This document shows positions 29,778 to 41,282 of a stretch of DNA of 48,687 nucleotides, one piece after another. Below the pieces are notes generated by a model. The model saw nothing but the letters and a program-made list of their open reading frames with translations. It was not told the origin of the DNA and did no database searches. Location of the stretch: assembly GCA_013054445.1 (NCBI GenBank), contig JAAMPI010000240.1:1-48687 (forward strand), given 5' to 3'. Origin of the DNA: Cudoniella acicularis. Lineage: Eukaryota > Ascomycota > Leotiomycetes > Helotiales > Helotiaceae. The position numbers and the translations under genes are program-made. Position 1 is the first letter of the stretch, and every line of letters starts with the position of its first letter.

Positions 29778-32397
29778 CTTGGTGGTTTGGGGTTTGTATT
29801 TAGGTGTTTTGGCTTGTGAAAATGATTGTCAGTATCAAAACGTCTCCTTAATTAGGTTTTTGACTTACTGTTTTGTTGTACAGAGTTGTAGATTTGCAAC
29901 AGAGACAATCTCGAGGCTACTGTGATTGAAGAATGCAAGCGACGCTCGACTTATTTATCGAGTTGCGGCTTCTAACTAATGGGATCTCTTAAGTCTGTCT
30001 GCGTAAAGATTTTTCTATCATGCTCGTGTGCGTAGTTGTTATAAAAAAAGAAAAAGAGAAAGTACGTCCATTTGTAGAAAATAAGGAGTTTAAACCCCCG
30101 CGCCTCCCCCAATCCCCTATTCAAGAGAGCAACAATTATAGCCAATTGAATGACAATAGCCCTTTAATAGATGCTTTATGGTCAACATATTTCTCTAGCA
30201 ACAAAGCTTAGTCGATTCAAAAAAATGTGTTCCTATATTATGACTTTTTAACTAGTGTGCTTTGACAGCAGCACAAGGCAGGAGCGAGAATTTTGCTTTG
30301 TAGCCTTGCGCTCGAGAATTGTGCACTAGAAAAAGGGGCCCAGCGAGCTGCGGACTGAGATGTTGAAATGTGTGCCTGGCAGCCTGAGGCTGCTATAGCA
30401 CCCAGCACATGTTTCAGGCACGTCTCACTTGTAGTCCAGATATGTGGTCCGACGCCCTTATCCCTTCGTCTGGTGAGACATAGTCCAACTAGCGGCCGCA
30501 TTGATTATCCCCAGATTTAGCGAATAAATACAAGATTCCCCCAATCACCCTCTTCGCATCCATGCGGCCGCTAGTTGGACTATGTCTCACCAGACGAAGG
30601 GATAGTTTATCTCGAGACAGTTGACAATATACTTGATTTACCTTATTTGAGCCCTCCGGACGATCTCTGTGTTCCTATTGCTTGTGTTGATGATACCACT
30701 CATCCGACCAGCTGGAGTCGACCAATTCCAATATGAGACTTGAGTTGTGGAATCCACGTGACAAGGTCGACGAAAGGGGTTCGCATGAGACTAGAGAGTG
30801 GGTGATAAGGTATAGATATCTAGGCTAGGTAGCCTCTAATAGCTTTATAAATGAAAAGATATCGCAATAGAAGCGTGATACACTTAAGCAAAATTAGACG
30901 AAAACAGAGAAACCTGAGTATTGCGGGGGTCCTACGGAGAAGGGGTAGGGCACGTAACCGACACACCATGTAGCCAACGATGATGGACTTCATTTGACGG
31001 CAGTGAGAGGATCTCGGGGAGCAAAAGCCGAAACTACTGCAATGGTGATCATGTCTTCTGTGAGATCCGGGGACCCGAGGATAAGGTTCTGAGGCGTCCT
31101 GCAGGGATGAACTTTCATTGACAGGTGGGCCCGAGGGAACGGATCGTGGAGATTGCTAGGGTTATTAGGGTTGGACGTGGGGTAAGATGGTGTGTTGCTA
31201 TTGTTGGGGATGGGGTGACCTTGGGGGTTTTCTTTTGGAGGAAGAAGGTTTATTTGATTGGTGGATACAGGATGAAGCCTCTGAGCCTCAAAAGACGGAG
31301 TATTACTGTGTATATATGTTTGAGTCATAGAAGAACTAGATTGTGATTTTGGATCTCTGTCCCGCTTCGAATTTTGGGAATAATTGAGAGGGCGGGGGAG
31401 GGAGCTTCTCCCTAACAAGCAATGGATAGAATTTTCAGATACAGAGCTGAGTGCATTCAATGGGCAGTTTTCTGTCTAGTCTTGCAAAGCTTTATGACCT
31501 CATCAAAATAGAGCGATATTGTTTTCAGAATGAATTGCGAATTGATTCATAGATGGTTGTAAATGTAATGTTGAAAAACAGTCAATGAACTGAAAGGGAA
31601 CGCGCTAAGCAACATTTCTCCGGTTGCCTTCAGAGGCTCAAAGCAATCAATCCATCGGACTCTCGGCCTTCGCCCTTAACCAAACGTCCGAAAACTGTCC
31701 TCTCGAGTTTCAACGAAATGCAACGACAGCTTTGCCATGAAGCGAAATCTCAACCGTTATTCAACAACAGACGAGGTCCGCGAGCAGTACCGGACTCATT
31801 TTCAGGGTCCACCACGTGGGGTGACACAAATAGCGTACTCGGGTAGTTTGCAAAATAGTAAATATGATGCGTTTAGTGGGTTTTCTCCATAATTCCAAGC
31901 AGTCCGGCATCCGGAAAAGGAATATTAACTAGGCTATGACTCCGGAAGCAGCTACTCCTAACCCTATGAATTATGTCCTCGCATCGCATCGCATGAATTA
32001 GGTTAGCAACTCTTAACTAGACAACGGAGACTTGCGTTTGGACTCTGTGGAGTCGGACTTGCGGATGGGAACACCCGAGGCGGACCTCCGGTTGATGGGG
32101 AACCTCGCAAGCCACGACAGCCACTGATTGGTCGAGCAACCCAAACCACTCCTGAAACAACATCGCCAAGTCCGCATCATTGAGTTGAAGTCAATTCATC
32201 CTCAGCAGAAGCCGAAGCCCGAATCCTGAGATGGGAATGGCTTAAGCTGCGATGGAAAATTGGCCAGTATATAACAATTCATTTCGTCCTGTCTATCCCT
32301 TCTCTTCAGCAACAATCACTCACTCATCAACATCAACAACAAGGGTCAATCCATTCATTCTTGAAATCTCCACATTCCAAAAATACAAACAGTCAAA
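29778..32397. other. Long intergenic region
   Basis: No gene is accepted in 2.6 kb. It contains a perfect long inverted repeat (30459-30604, separate entry). A minus-strand frame at 30990-31460 has no ATG until 31328 and encodes low-complexity Ser/Pro/Asn sequence. The last 150 bases are pyrimidine/CAACA-rich and form the leader of the reductase gene. Confidence 0.5.
30459..30604. repeat. Perfect 43-bp inverted repeat with 60-bp spacer
   Basis: Arms 30459-30501 and 30562-30604 are exact reverse complements, 43 of 43 bases, separated by an unrelated 60-base spacer. Each arm contains GCGGCCGC. No coding frame or flanking duplication is evident. Exact identity in a genome where other repeats are transition-mutated suggests recent origin or selection on the hairpin. 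Confidence 0.9.
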
Positions 32398-33415
32398 ATG
32401 GTTGCTTCAAACGGAACAGAAAATGGTGCTGCTGCTCCCCGCGGTGTTGCAGAAGTCAGTGGACCTCTGGGAATCGAGTCGGCCAGCCTCAAGGGAAAGG
32501 TTGCTTTGGTGACAGGATCAGGTAAAAATTCGAAATTCTTTCTTCAATTCGAGGTTCTAATAAATATGAAAAGGACGAGGAATTGGCCGCGAAATGGCAT
32601 TGGAGCTCGGAAGAAGAGGTGCAAAGGTTGTTGTCAACTATGCCAATAGCTCCGAGGCTGCCGATGAGGTCGTTGCCCAGATCAAGAAATCAGGAAGTGA
32701 CGCAATTGCCATCATGGCCAACGTCTCAGTCGTCAAGGAAATCGTCTCGCTGTTTGACCAAGCCGTTGCTCACTTCGGGGAATTGAACATTGTCTGCTCG
32801 AACTCTGGTGTTGTTTCCTTCGGCCACATTGGAGATGTCGAGGAGGAGGAGTATGACCGTGTCATGAACATCAACACTCGTGGTCAATTCTTCGTTGCCC
32901 GAGAGGCCTACAGACATCTTTCCGTTGGAGGTCGTCTGATCATGATGGGAAGCATCACCGGTCAGGCCAAAGGTGTACCTAAGCACACCTTGTACTCTGG
33001 CAGCAAGGGTGCCATTGAAACTTTCGTCCGATGCATGGCGATTGGTAAGTGGCTTTGGATTTATTAAAGTATCCACCAAACTAACCGAATCATGTAGATA
33101 TGGGTGACAAGAAGATCACTGTCAATTGTGTCGCTCCTGGTGGAATCAAGACCGACATGTACCACAAGGTGTGCAGAGAGTACATTCCAAACGGCGAGAA
33201 CTTGAATGACGAGCAAGTTGATGAGGTGAGTCGCTTGGAAGAATGATTTGAGATTTGCAGAGCTAACTGTTTCGTAGTATGCCGCAACTTGGAGTCCACT
33301 GCACCGCGTTGGCTTGCCAATCGATGTGGCTCGTGTTGTTTGCTTCCTTGCAAGCCAAGATGGCGAATGGATTAATGGAAAGGTTTTGGGAATTGATGGC
33401 GCTGCTTGCATGTAG
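32398..33415 (+). CDS. Polyhydroxynaphthalene reductase (3HNR-type SDR) of DHN-melanin synthesis
   Basis: Four exons: 32398-32521, 32574-33044, 33098-33225 and 33278-33415 (286 residues); all introns are GT-AG and in frame. TGSGRGIG (39-46) is the NADPH-binding turn. The catalytic triad Ser168 (GSIT), Tyr182 and Lys186 (YSGSK) is present. The segment from [10 protein letters not shown] to [13 protein letters not shown] and the [18 protein letters not shown] loop match the trihydroxy/tetrahydroxynaphthalene reductases closely. The enzyme reduces 1,3,6,8-THN and/or 1,3,8-THN to scytalone and vermelone. The C-terminus is Cys-Met; in the characterised pair from Magnaporthe, 3HNR ends in Met and 4HNR in Ile, so Met favours the 3HNR (BUF1/THR1/BRN1) type. 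No PKS or scytalone dehydratase is in the window, so it is not in a compact melanin cluster here. Confidence 0.93.
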
Positions 33416-33680
33416 ATCAAGCTACTTTTTTTTTGTACGAATAATTGCGATACCTAGAGGGAATTATAACAGGTCGTTTTATTTTGATCAATGAGATTCT
33501 CAAATCAGGTGTTTGTGTTCTCAATCGTGAAACTGCTGAAGAATGGTTGCTGGAAATTTCTTGTGATTTTGTTGACTCGCGTCATGTATTCATCCGCAGA
33601 AAGGGTTTTCTGAAATTGTCCTGACTATACATTTATGGCGAGGGTAGGTGTGTGACTGCTGACAGGGTATCGATTCCTTA

Positions 33681-34385
33681 TCAACATCCTCTCCTCATTC
33701 TCAGCCCATTGGCGTTCCAGTAGTCTTCTCGCACAATCGTTAGTCTTGGAAGCCTGTACCCCGTATCTTTAAGACTCTCAAACGCTTCAACGAGACATTT
33801 CCTCCTATAAAGGCGGGCAAAGTCTGGGTGATCACCTGGTGGCTCCTCAATAGGTTTGTCTCGGGGAAGCAAAGTTTCAACAGCTAGAACATTATCCTCG
33901 GATCCCACGATGAGAAATATTTCTTCAAAGCTAGCAATATCCTTCACGAGCATGGGGAAGCGATAAGGCGATATATATCGCTCCCAAATAGCAAAGCTGC
34001 GAACTTTGTGCGTCTTGGTGCAACGAGCCACGGACTGAATCAGCGTAATTGGTTCGGATTCGTACCAGTGTTCAGCAATGTACAAAGTATCGTGAAAGCA
34101 GTTGAAGTAGAAATGCGATACCAGAAATTCATGACGGATCAACGCATACGACTTGAGAGTTTGTTGTCGCGATTCGTGGTTGACAGCAAGCAGGTTTAGA
34201 GGAGGCGATCGGCAGCAGATCGTGGGCCATTCTTCGGGACTGGGATCTCTGCGACCGTAGCGCATGGCGTCAACGCGAAAGGGGAGGATCCGGTCGGGTT
34301 GTGCATCTTCCCAGATTTGAAGCCGAAGTTCTTTAGGGAGGCGGGCAAAGCAGGTAAGCCCTGATGTTGTTTGTTTGCTGCTCAT
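33681..34385 (-). CDS. 2EXR-domain protein
   Basis: A single exon of 234 residues. The open frame extends to 34406 only through a TTG, so I use the ATG at 34385. FARLPKELRLQIWEDAQPDRIL near the N-terminus is the 2EXR/F-box-like motif. NLLAVNHESRQQTL and FNCFHDTLYI are the second and third conserved blocks of this family. Such proteins are abundant and variable in filamentous ascomycetes; function unknown. It has a different sequence from the 2EXR gene at 8642 and the pair at 35.7-37.9 kb, so the window holds several lineages of this expanded family. Confidence 0.8.
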   Translation of the reverse strand: MSSKQTTSGLTCFARLPKELRLQIWEDAQPDRILPFRVDAMRYGRRDPSPEEWPTICCRSPPLNLLAVNHESRQQTLKSYALIRHEFLVSHFYFNCFHDTLYIAEHWYESEPITLIQSVARCTKTHKVRSFAIWERYISPYRFPMLVKDIASFEEIFLIVGSEDNVLAVETLLPRDKPIEEPPGDHPDFARLYRRKCLVEAFESLKDTGYRLPRLTIVREDYWNANGLRMRRGC

Positions 34386-35656
34386 TGCGATGCATGTTGT
34401 TAGCAAAAAGTGGCTCTCCGAAAAAATTGCAGCCAGTATTTGAGCCCCAATTACTCAGCCGTCACATGACTAATTCAATACGTCATTTTCCAGTTTTCTA
34501 TAAACAATTTTTATAAGCTAGTTTAGATTGTAAAGTGCTAAAACCGTGGATGGAATTATAGAAAATAAAAATTGTCGTTCACTACGGTCATGCCTCACTA
34601 GGTAAAAAAGAAGGGAAACAAACGTCTTACAGGGAAAGCGACCCTTAGGAGTCGGTAATGAATTATCTGTGACTATGAATATAAATCTAAGCGTCTTAAA
34701 ATAAATATGAATCCGAATTTGAAGGCTTCAAAATTCATGAATTGATGAATATATTTATGGTTTCTTACAAGTACATTTTCTAATAAAAAGAGAGCTATTC
34801 TCATCCTACCTCGTGGATAATTCGTTTAAATAGAGGACCTGCGAGGGAATTTTAGAGGCTAGAGGTATTGATATTAAGGATATAATTATTTGTGATAATA
34901 TATAAAGTTATGATTAGTGAGTTATGCTGAGACACTATCCTTTTTATACCAGAATATCACGTGTACTCAGGGTTGCGATTAGTGTACCCGTATTTGTGTA
35001 CACTGGCCGTAAAGTGGTGGGATAAGCTATTACGGCACTAAACTGAGGTAAGTGGTGTAATTTTTCATAAGTACGGAGGTAATGGGTGCAAAAGCAAGTA
35101 CGGGCATCTCACTGGCCGTATACTACTTGTACAAAATAGGGGTAAACGCCACAAACAAGGGGTGAGACAGGTGTAAAAGTCACAAATAAGGAGTAAAAAG
35201 GCAAATTTTAGTAAATTTAGTATAATTATACACTGACAGTAAGATAGTACTATACGGAACGCCAAGTAATACATGCTCTAACTATCGGTATTATACGGCG
35301 TACGTATTTATAGGCCGAATATCAGCCACAGTATTACTGGCGTACACTAATCGCAACCTTGCGTGTATTGTTACATAGGGTTTAGCCCGCAAACTATGGA
35401 CATATTTATGAATAACTGAATATCGTGAATTTGAATATGAATATGAATATGAATCTGCTCGAATTTTCCATGCATGAATATATCCATTACAGACGCCGAG
35501 CGATCCTCGCCTCAAGCTCATTCCGCCCTGACTGGGAGGACTAGCATTCGCTACAAGGTTTGAAAATATAGCAAATTTTTGATATAGAAAAGTATTTCCA
35601 AAGTACGATACGTACGTATATAATCTAGAAACAATCATGGCCGGGTGATACGCGCC
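34386..35656. other. AT-rich intergenic region containing a MITE-like element
   Basis: No gene is recognised. A TIR-flanked element is at 34971-35358 (separate entry). Positions 35430-35455 hold a GAATAT microsatellite. The remainder is low-complexity AT sequence. Confidence 0.5.
34971..35358. mobile_element. MITE-like element with 17-bp terminal inverted repeats
   Basis: GGTTGCGATTAGTGTAC (34971-34987) and its exact reverse complement (35342-35358) bound a 388-base noncoding segment. Internally the motif CACTGGCCGTA occurs twice. No transposase frame and no clear target-site duplication are seen, although both flanks contain CGTGTA. It would be a nonautonomous or decayed DNA element. Confidence 0.6.
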
Positions 35657-36723
35657 TCATACCGTGAAATACGGCGGCTCTGCAGCCACAACCTGTCCGC
35701 CTAACTCCTTCCTCCTGAGCGTAAAATGTGTGTATGTATATGGATAACCGCTTCCGTCCAAGTGATCTGTGAGAGCACTCTTGACTGGTGTCAAGCCCTC
35801 TAATATTTCCCAGCTTCGTGCCTCAATTGACTCTTTTTTCTTGACAAAATGATCATATCCGTATACTCCCAACCAGAGAATCTCCATATTACGGTTTCTC
35901 TCTCTGTACATGGAACGAAATTTCTCCATCAAATTGGGGAGATCCATCGTAAGCCATGTCACCTCGGGTGATAAATCTCCGGGTTCGGGTTCATTTCCAG
36001 GAATAATTCATAAATGTAACAACAGCTTGATTGTGACTTTTCGACTGCCTTTTGAACGGCTCAGAACTTTAATTACCGTCTCGACTACAGGATGGATGTC
36101 CTCGACCGGCCCTTCCGATGTCGAGTCAGGTGTACGATGCAAGTGAGGGTTGCGCTGTCGGATTGGATTTGCAAAGTATTTTCGGTCTCCCTTCCATTGT
36201 GGTGCGTGATAATAGTCATAGTCGTACCGTGAGCCGTCACGATTTTGGTGCACAAGTCTCGGCGCGTTTAAACTTATCTCGATCTGAGGAGATATCCGCA
36301 ATTCCGTTCCCCAATACTTTCAAGCCAGTGCAACACATTTGCCCACGTGTAATCACCCATGAAACAAAAAGAGTTCTTGATGTAGAAAATCATGGCTACC
36401 TCCCTCCTTATGACACTGTTGCATCGGAATAAATTTGATGCTAAACGCTGTACTCCCAGGACATTGGTGATGTAGTCTTCGAGAACGATGCGAGAACGGT
36501 TTCCGCGACTGGATTGCCACTCCATAAATTCTCTTAGTGGCATACCCCACTAAGCTATGATGGGGGAGTGCTTAACGAGCGCGAACTCATAGATTGAGTC
36601 ACGAATTTCTCGTGAAAGCAAGAGGAGAGATATCTCGCGCGGTGTTGAAAGCGTATGGCCTTCTTTGTCGTTTTCGGTATCCGGTTTGGGCATTGTGGAG
36701 TATTCGGGCTTGATTATTGACAT
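35657..36723 (-). pseudogene. Decayed paralogue of the neighbouring F-box-like gene
   Basis: Read from an ATG at 36723, the protein follows the gene at 36924-37922: REIRDSIYEFALVKHSPIIA then GDYTWANVLHWLESIG, then TWLTMDLPNLMEKFRS and FTLRRKELGG. It is interrupted by a TAG after HSPIIA (near 36550), a frame change near 36300 (after ERNCG), and a TGA near 36008 (before IIPGNEPEPG). The intact neighbour has IAWCG where the TAG stands. These changes fit RIP or neutral decay after a tandem duplication. Confident in the homology; exact ends less so. Confidence 0.85.
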
Positions 36724-36923
36724 CTCCTAGAAGCAAGAGCTATGATGAAAAGAAACAAGGCGAGGTGCGTTTAGGCAGCAGGAATGGCGTGTTGGTTGTT
36801 GGTTTGAAAGTCGGCCAATAACACTTGCTTAAAATCTGCTGTGGACCGAATTATGCAAGTCAATACTGTCATTCGAGCCTGCCTAGAAAACAAAAGAATT
36901 TGAGATCATTTCTTCTAGGAGTA

Positions 36924-37922
36924 TCAGTTGCGAAGATAGGCGTCCACCCATTCCCTCGAACCATTAAGCCACGAATACGGCGAAGGCTCATCAGCCATTA
37001 TGACCCCGATAATCTCTTTCCTCCTCAACGTAAAGAACGCCTCCAAATAGGGAATCCCATTTTCTGCCCAATCACATTTCTCTTTTCCCACAGCGTCCAC
37101 AATTTCCCATCCCTTCTCCTCAACCTTTCTTGTCTCGGCATCGAATGCAACTATTGACTCATTCCCCTTCCAGATCACTTCGATGGGACGACTCTTCGGA
37201 ACTCCAGAGATTGAAAATGAACAGAACCTCTCGGTCAAGTTCGGAAGATCCATGCTAAGCCAATTGGCATAAGGATGTTGTTCGTCGGTTGTGAGCTGGA
37301 GACCTGGGAGTGTTTGATTGCTGAGATGCATGCTCACAAGTACACTCGACTCATCACCAGTCCCTAGGAGTCGAAAGAACGACTCTACCGCGGGATTGAT
37401 ATTTTTCACTACGCCATCGACAGCTTTATCTGACAGGATTAGATGTATATTGCGTTCAAAGATCGGCTCCCGGCGGTTGTATTCCTGCCACCCATCTTCT
37501 AGCAGAACGATTCGTGTGCCGTCGAGCTGCTGCCATACATGTGGAGGTTTTCTGAAATTCATTTCGATTCTTGCCAAACAATTTCGATTGCTTGGTCCGA
37601 TATTTTCCAGCCACTTTGTGGCGTCCTCCCAGGTGTAATCACCGACGAAGAGGAAGCTGTTTTTGCGATAAAAGATGATGGCGGCTTCTTTTGCAATCTG
37701 GCCGTTGCTACAGATGAGATTTCGCGCAAGCAGCTGAACCGGAAGACTGTTGAGTTTGTAGTCCTCGATTGCGACACAATCATTGCCGTAGACATGGCGT
37801 TGCCAGCACTCTAGCTGACTCAAAGATGTGATGGGCCCGCACCATGCAATTACGGGCGATGGGGACGTTACGGCATAAGAATATATTGCATTGCGAATTT
37901 CTCGTGGGAACTTGAAAAGCAT
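36924..37922 (-). CDS. F-box-like/2EXR-type hypothetical protein
   Basis: A single exon of 332 residues, ATG at 37922. The N-terminus FKFPREIRNAIYSYAVTSPS has the P-R-E-I-R...I-Y F-box-like pattern. A conserved-looking central block (EAAIIFYRKNSFLFVGDYTW) follows, as in many fungal 2EXR or F-box-like proteins. It is intact and is the partner of the broken copy at 35657-36723, with 35-45% identity in the shared blocks by eye. Function unknown; SCF adaptor activity is only inferred. Confidence 0.8.
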   Translation of the reverse strand: MLFKFPREIRNAIYSYAVTSPSPVIAWCGPITSLSQLECWQRHVYGNDCVAIEDYKLNSLPVQLLARNLICSNGQIAKEAAIIFYRKNSFLFVGDYTWEDATKWLENIGPSNRNCLARIEMNFRKPPHVWQQLDGTRIVLLEDGWQEYNRREPIFERNIHLILSDKAVDGVVKNINPAVESFFRLLGTGDESSVLVSMHLSNQTLPGLQLTTDEQHPYANWLSMDLPNLTERFCSFSISGVPKSRPIEVIWKGNESIVAFDAETRKVEEKGWEIVDAVGKEKCDWAENGIPYLEAFFTLRRKEIIGVIMADEPSPYSWLNGSREWVDAYLRN

Positions 37923-38948
37923 GGTGTATGGGACGGTGTGTGTGGTTGAGTGAGCGATGGAGTGTGTGTTTGTATGTGGGAGATGTTTCTTGTTCGAGGT
38001 AGAAGTTGGTAGTCAGATAATCTTTAGTACCACTTGCTCGCTTCTATAGGCTCTCCACTTTTCAGGCTACAGCTTCCTTCAGGGGTGAGGGGGTTAGGGT
38101 TCAGCCCCAGAATTTCTCGTTGCTTTCAAATAAAACTCATGTTGTATTTAGTTTCTTGGTATCAAATTTGTAGCATGCAAACTGACTGCGAAACAAGAAA
38201 CAATAGTCTTCAAATGACTCCTTTAGCTAGCGCTTTATAATAAGTGAGTATGCCGCGGCTTCATCGCTAAGCCACAGCACTAAGCGCCTGTATTCCAGGG
38301 TGCGACAGTGGTGTGACACTGATATCACCTCGCTCAAGAACAATACTCATTTTTGAGAGGGTTGATACGAAAAGTTTGTTTGTCAGCTAGCAATTTCTTA
38401 TATATTTATATATATATATAATTAACTTTTAAGAGGCGCGTGATATCGTATCTGTATTTTGAGCTACCGCACGTAAAAATAAAATATTGCGCGTTCTACC
38501 CCGCTTGTTGTCGATGCATTTTAGTGGAAGGTCGCTATTTTATAGTGTGAGTGGTCCTGTAAATTAGCGGTGGCCCGCCACAATGCAGCGGTGAAATCTG
38601 TTATTAAATTCGACCCCACAGCACGTATTATTCCAAAGTCGTTTCGAGGCTTAATAGAGTGTTAAAGACTGTAGAAATAAACAACCTAACAAGCTAGAAG
38701 AACATGTTATTTTTGAATAACGTAGACTGATATTGATTTAGGGGCATGTGTATTTAGCGAATCTAGAAAGAATGGCTCAAAGGAGGGATACGGAGCTACG
38801 ATTGGACCACAAATGGCGGTGAGATGGCAGAACCTCTCCTCAATTTTTCAAACACCAGAAATTCTGTTCCATCTTCGCTTCTACCTTTAAACCAAAAACT
38901 CGATTGCGTCTCCAACCCCCACGCTTATTGCCAGTGCTCGAAGACACC
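37923..38948. other. Intergenic region, AT-rich
   Basis: No gene is recognised. A TA-dinucleotide tract is at about 38400-38421. Near 38517-38600 there is a motif (CTGTAAATTAGCG) also found near 42688, perhaps a dispersed repeat. A short frame at 38824 overlaps the start of the decayed gene in another frame. Confidence 0.45.
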
Positions 38949-41282
38949 ATGGCAACGATACCTCCGGAATGGCTGTCAAGTACATACAAGCGGTACAAAA
39001 CCGATACAAACACATTCACATCGTGGCTCACAGAATCAGCCATTGACCTCGACTACCAACTAATGCCCCCGGATTCGGTATTCCTGAATCGAAGTCTGGC
39101 AAAGCCAAGAACAAAGCAGCCTCTACCATCAAAGTGACGGTGGCACAACTTCTGGACCAAGCGACATATCTCGCCGAGCATCTCCAGACTCGTGTCCCGC
39201 GTGAAATTGCCAGCGCAGCAAGTGTGCGCTGGAAGCGCGAAGCAAATGTCGCGACTGGTATAAAACCACATTTGCCGGAACGAACGTGTCTGCCCACAGC
39301 ACACTTGAAGAAGAAAACCAAGGGCACGGGTACTTCATCGGGGTGCTGGTCGATGTATTGGACACCCTGAAGCCCAAATTTGAGGCACCAGGGCAGCCGG
39401 AACTTCCACAGGAATCTCAACCATCGAAGTCGAAGCCTAAACCAAACGTTTTCGAGCTCTTGGAAGTGGAAAATTGTGTCGATATTAACGATGTGGGGCT
39501 TGCAGATTTAACACTGCATCGTCCAAACCCCACCAAAAAGACAACTCGGTCGAAGAGGAAGTCCGGCCCAGAAGCGGGATGAAATTTTAAAGCATATTGC
39601 ACCTTCATGGACTCTAATGATGTCAGAGGCCATGTAAAAAAGCTGTGGATAGGATATCGCATTGGCAGTGTGGATTTGATAACAGCCTCAATGGTCACCG
39701 ACGTTGCGTTTCACGCCCTCGAAACCATTGAACGCGAGACTTTGTTTCCCATGATGAATAAGTTAACAATGAGTTCGGTTGCTATTGCGGCAGCATTCTA
39801 TGAAGTTTGTTCTGTGCGAGATTTTGCGGATCCGGACTGCGATGGCAAGCCTGGACCCGTGTGGAATGCACAGTGGCTTTGTTTGAGTATGAAACCGCAG
39901 ATCGATCTATGGACCACAGCGGAATATCCGATGTCAAAGGTCCCTAGCTATGCTTATGGAACGTATGACCCGTCTAAAGATCGAACGGTGATGCCGGATT
40001 GAGAGAAGTATTGCGAAGATTGCACAATACTGGTGCATATGCTTCCCGATATTGCAATAATGGAGAGGATGGAAGGATTTGGATATGGTCTGTTATTTCG
40101 TGACAAGATCACAATAATGGTGGCAGGTCTGGGCAGAGAGGCAAAAGAGTCAGTTGATACCCAATATTTATAGTTGTATTTTGGTGTTCAAATACTCCTG
40201 GATATACACTTGACACTTCGAGTCAACATAGCCCGGCCGTGCAAGCAAATGTGAGTTGTGGCCAAACTGTCCCGGGCCATTACGATGAACCACGGAAAAT
40301 TCTTTAATATACCACCCATCAAAGCTCTCGAGCGCGAAAGGTGGAGTGCCGAAGACGAAGACGACCTGAGATCTCTATCATATGTACTGAACGATGCGGA
40401 AGGAGATTGTCTTGGGAGGCTGAAGCGCCTAGCTTTCCAAAGGAGTGGCGCCGACATAAATGAGCTTGAGATCATTCCGGATACACCCTTTTCACAGAAT
40501 CCAGTACTTTGCGGTGTCAACTGTTTGGGAATATATCTAACGTTACAGAAGGAAAGTGTAAGATCTGCAGACCTCTGGTGGTCAATAATGCCTATGGCGC
40601 ATTTATATAACGGCTTAAAATAAAACAAGTACTTGTCGATTTCCTAGCCACGGATGGAAAAACTGATCGACATCCATACTCCGGAGTATATCTTTCACGG
40701 TGGAAGGCCGGCCGATCTTCTTTCATGTCACTCAAAGCCCGGCTTAGCAAAGGTCTTGCTGCCGATATGTCTATCCCCAATGCAAGATCAAAAGCAGTAG
40801 CCAGAACCGGGCCAAGGCGAGCATTTGCAAAGAATTTAAGCCCCATTTCCCTTCTTTTGCGCAAACACATCCATTCGCAGCCTGAAGGGAACAATGCAGA
40901 CCTCATCATTTCTTTAAATTAGTTATTCAGTGCCAAGACAACAAGACAGGGGAGGGAAGTAGGCAAACAGACGGGGCCCCTGGAGTTGCTCGAATTTGTT
41001 GAAAGAAATCTTTCAAAGGACTTGGCGGGAATCAAATTCGATTACCGGGCCTCGAACGATAAATGCATCAAGATTCTGCGCCTTCTCTACGCGGAATTTG
41101 TGGGATTTTTCAGGGAAACCTTTGATGGCTATAAGAAAAGCGAGGCGGAATCACTTATTCACGTCGCTGAAGATATACTGATGCTAGGTGCAACCGGTCT
41201 CAAATATGGCGGTGAAAATGTAGTAAGAAGATTCCTTCAGAGGGCTGCAAATATTTTGAAGTATGCGATTGGGAAGAAATGA
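38949..41282 (+). pseudogene. Decayed DUF6604-like gene
   Basis: The start LSSTYKRYKTDTNTFTSWL is the typical opening of fungal DUF6604 proteins. Homologous pieces continue in shifting frames: KVTVAQLLDQATYLAEHL near 39130, RSKCRDWYKTTF near 39240, GHGYFIGVLVDVLDTLKP near 39320, then AYCTFMDSNDVR...GSVDLITASMVT near 39600-39700, and onward to about 41282. Stops or shifts occur near 39095, 39235, 39582 (TGA), 40002 (TGA) and 40623, with a frame change after that. No GT-AG pair I could find repairs these. The last open piece (40986-41282) ends in a helical segment. A multiply inactivated gene with recognisable order of conserved blocks; family call from pattern. Confidence 0.7.

Noticed and set aside
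30990..31460. 156-codon minus-strand frame
   Set aside because: No ATG until 31328; low-complexity Ser/Pro/Asn content; no intron or domain.
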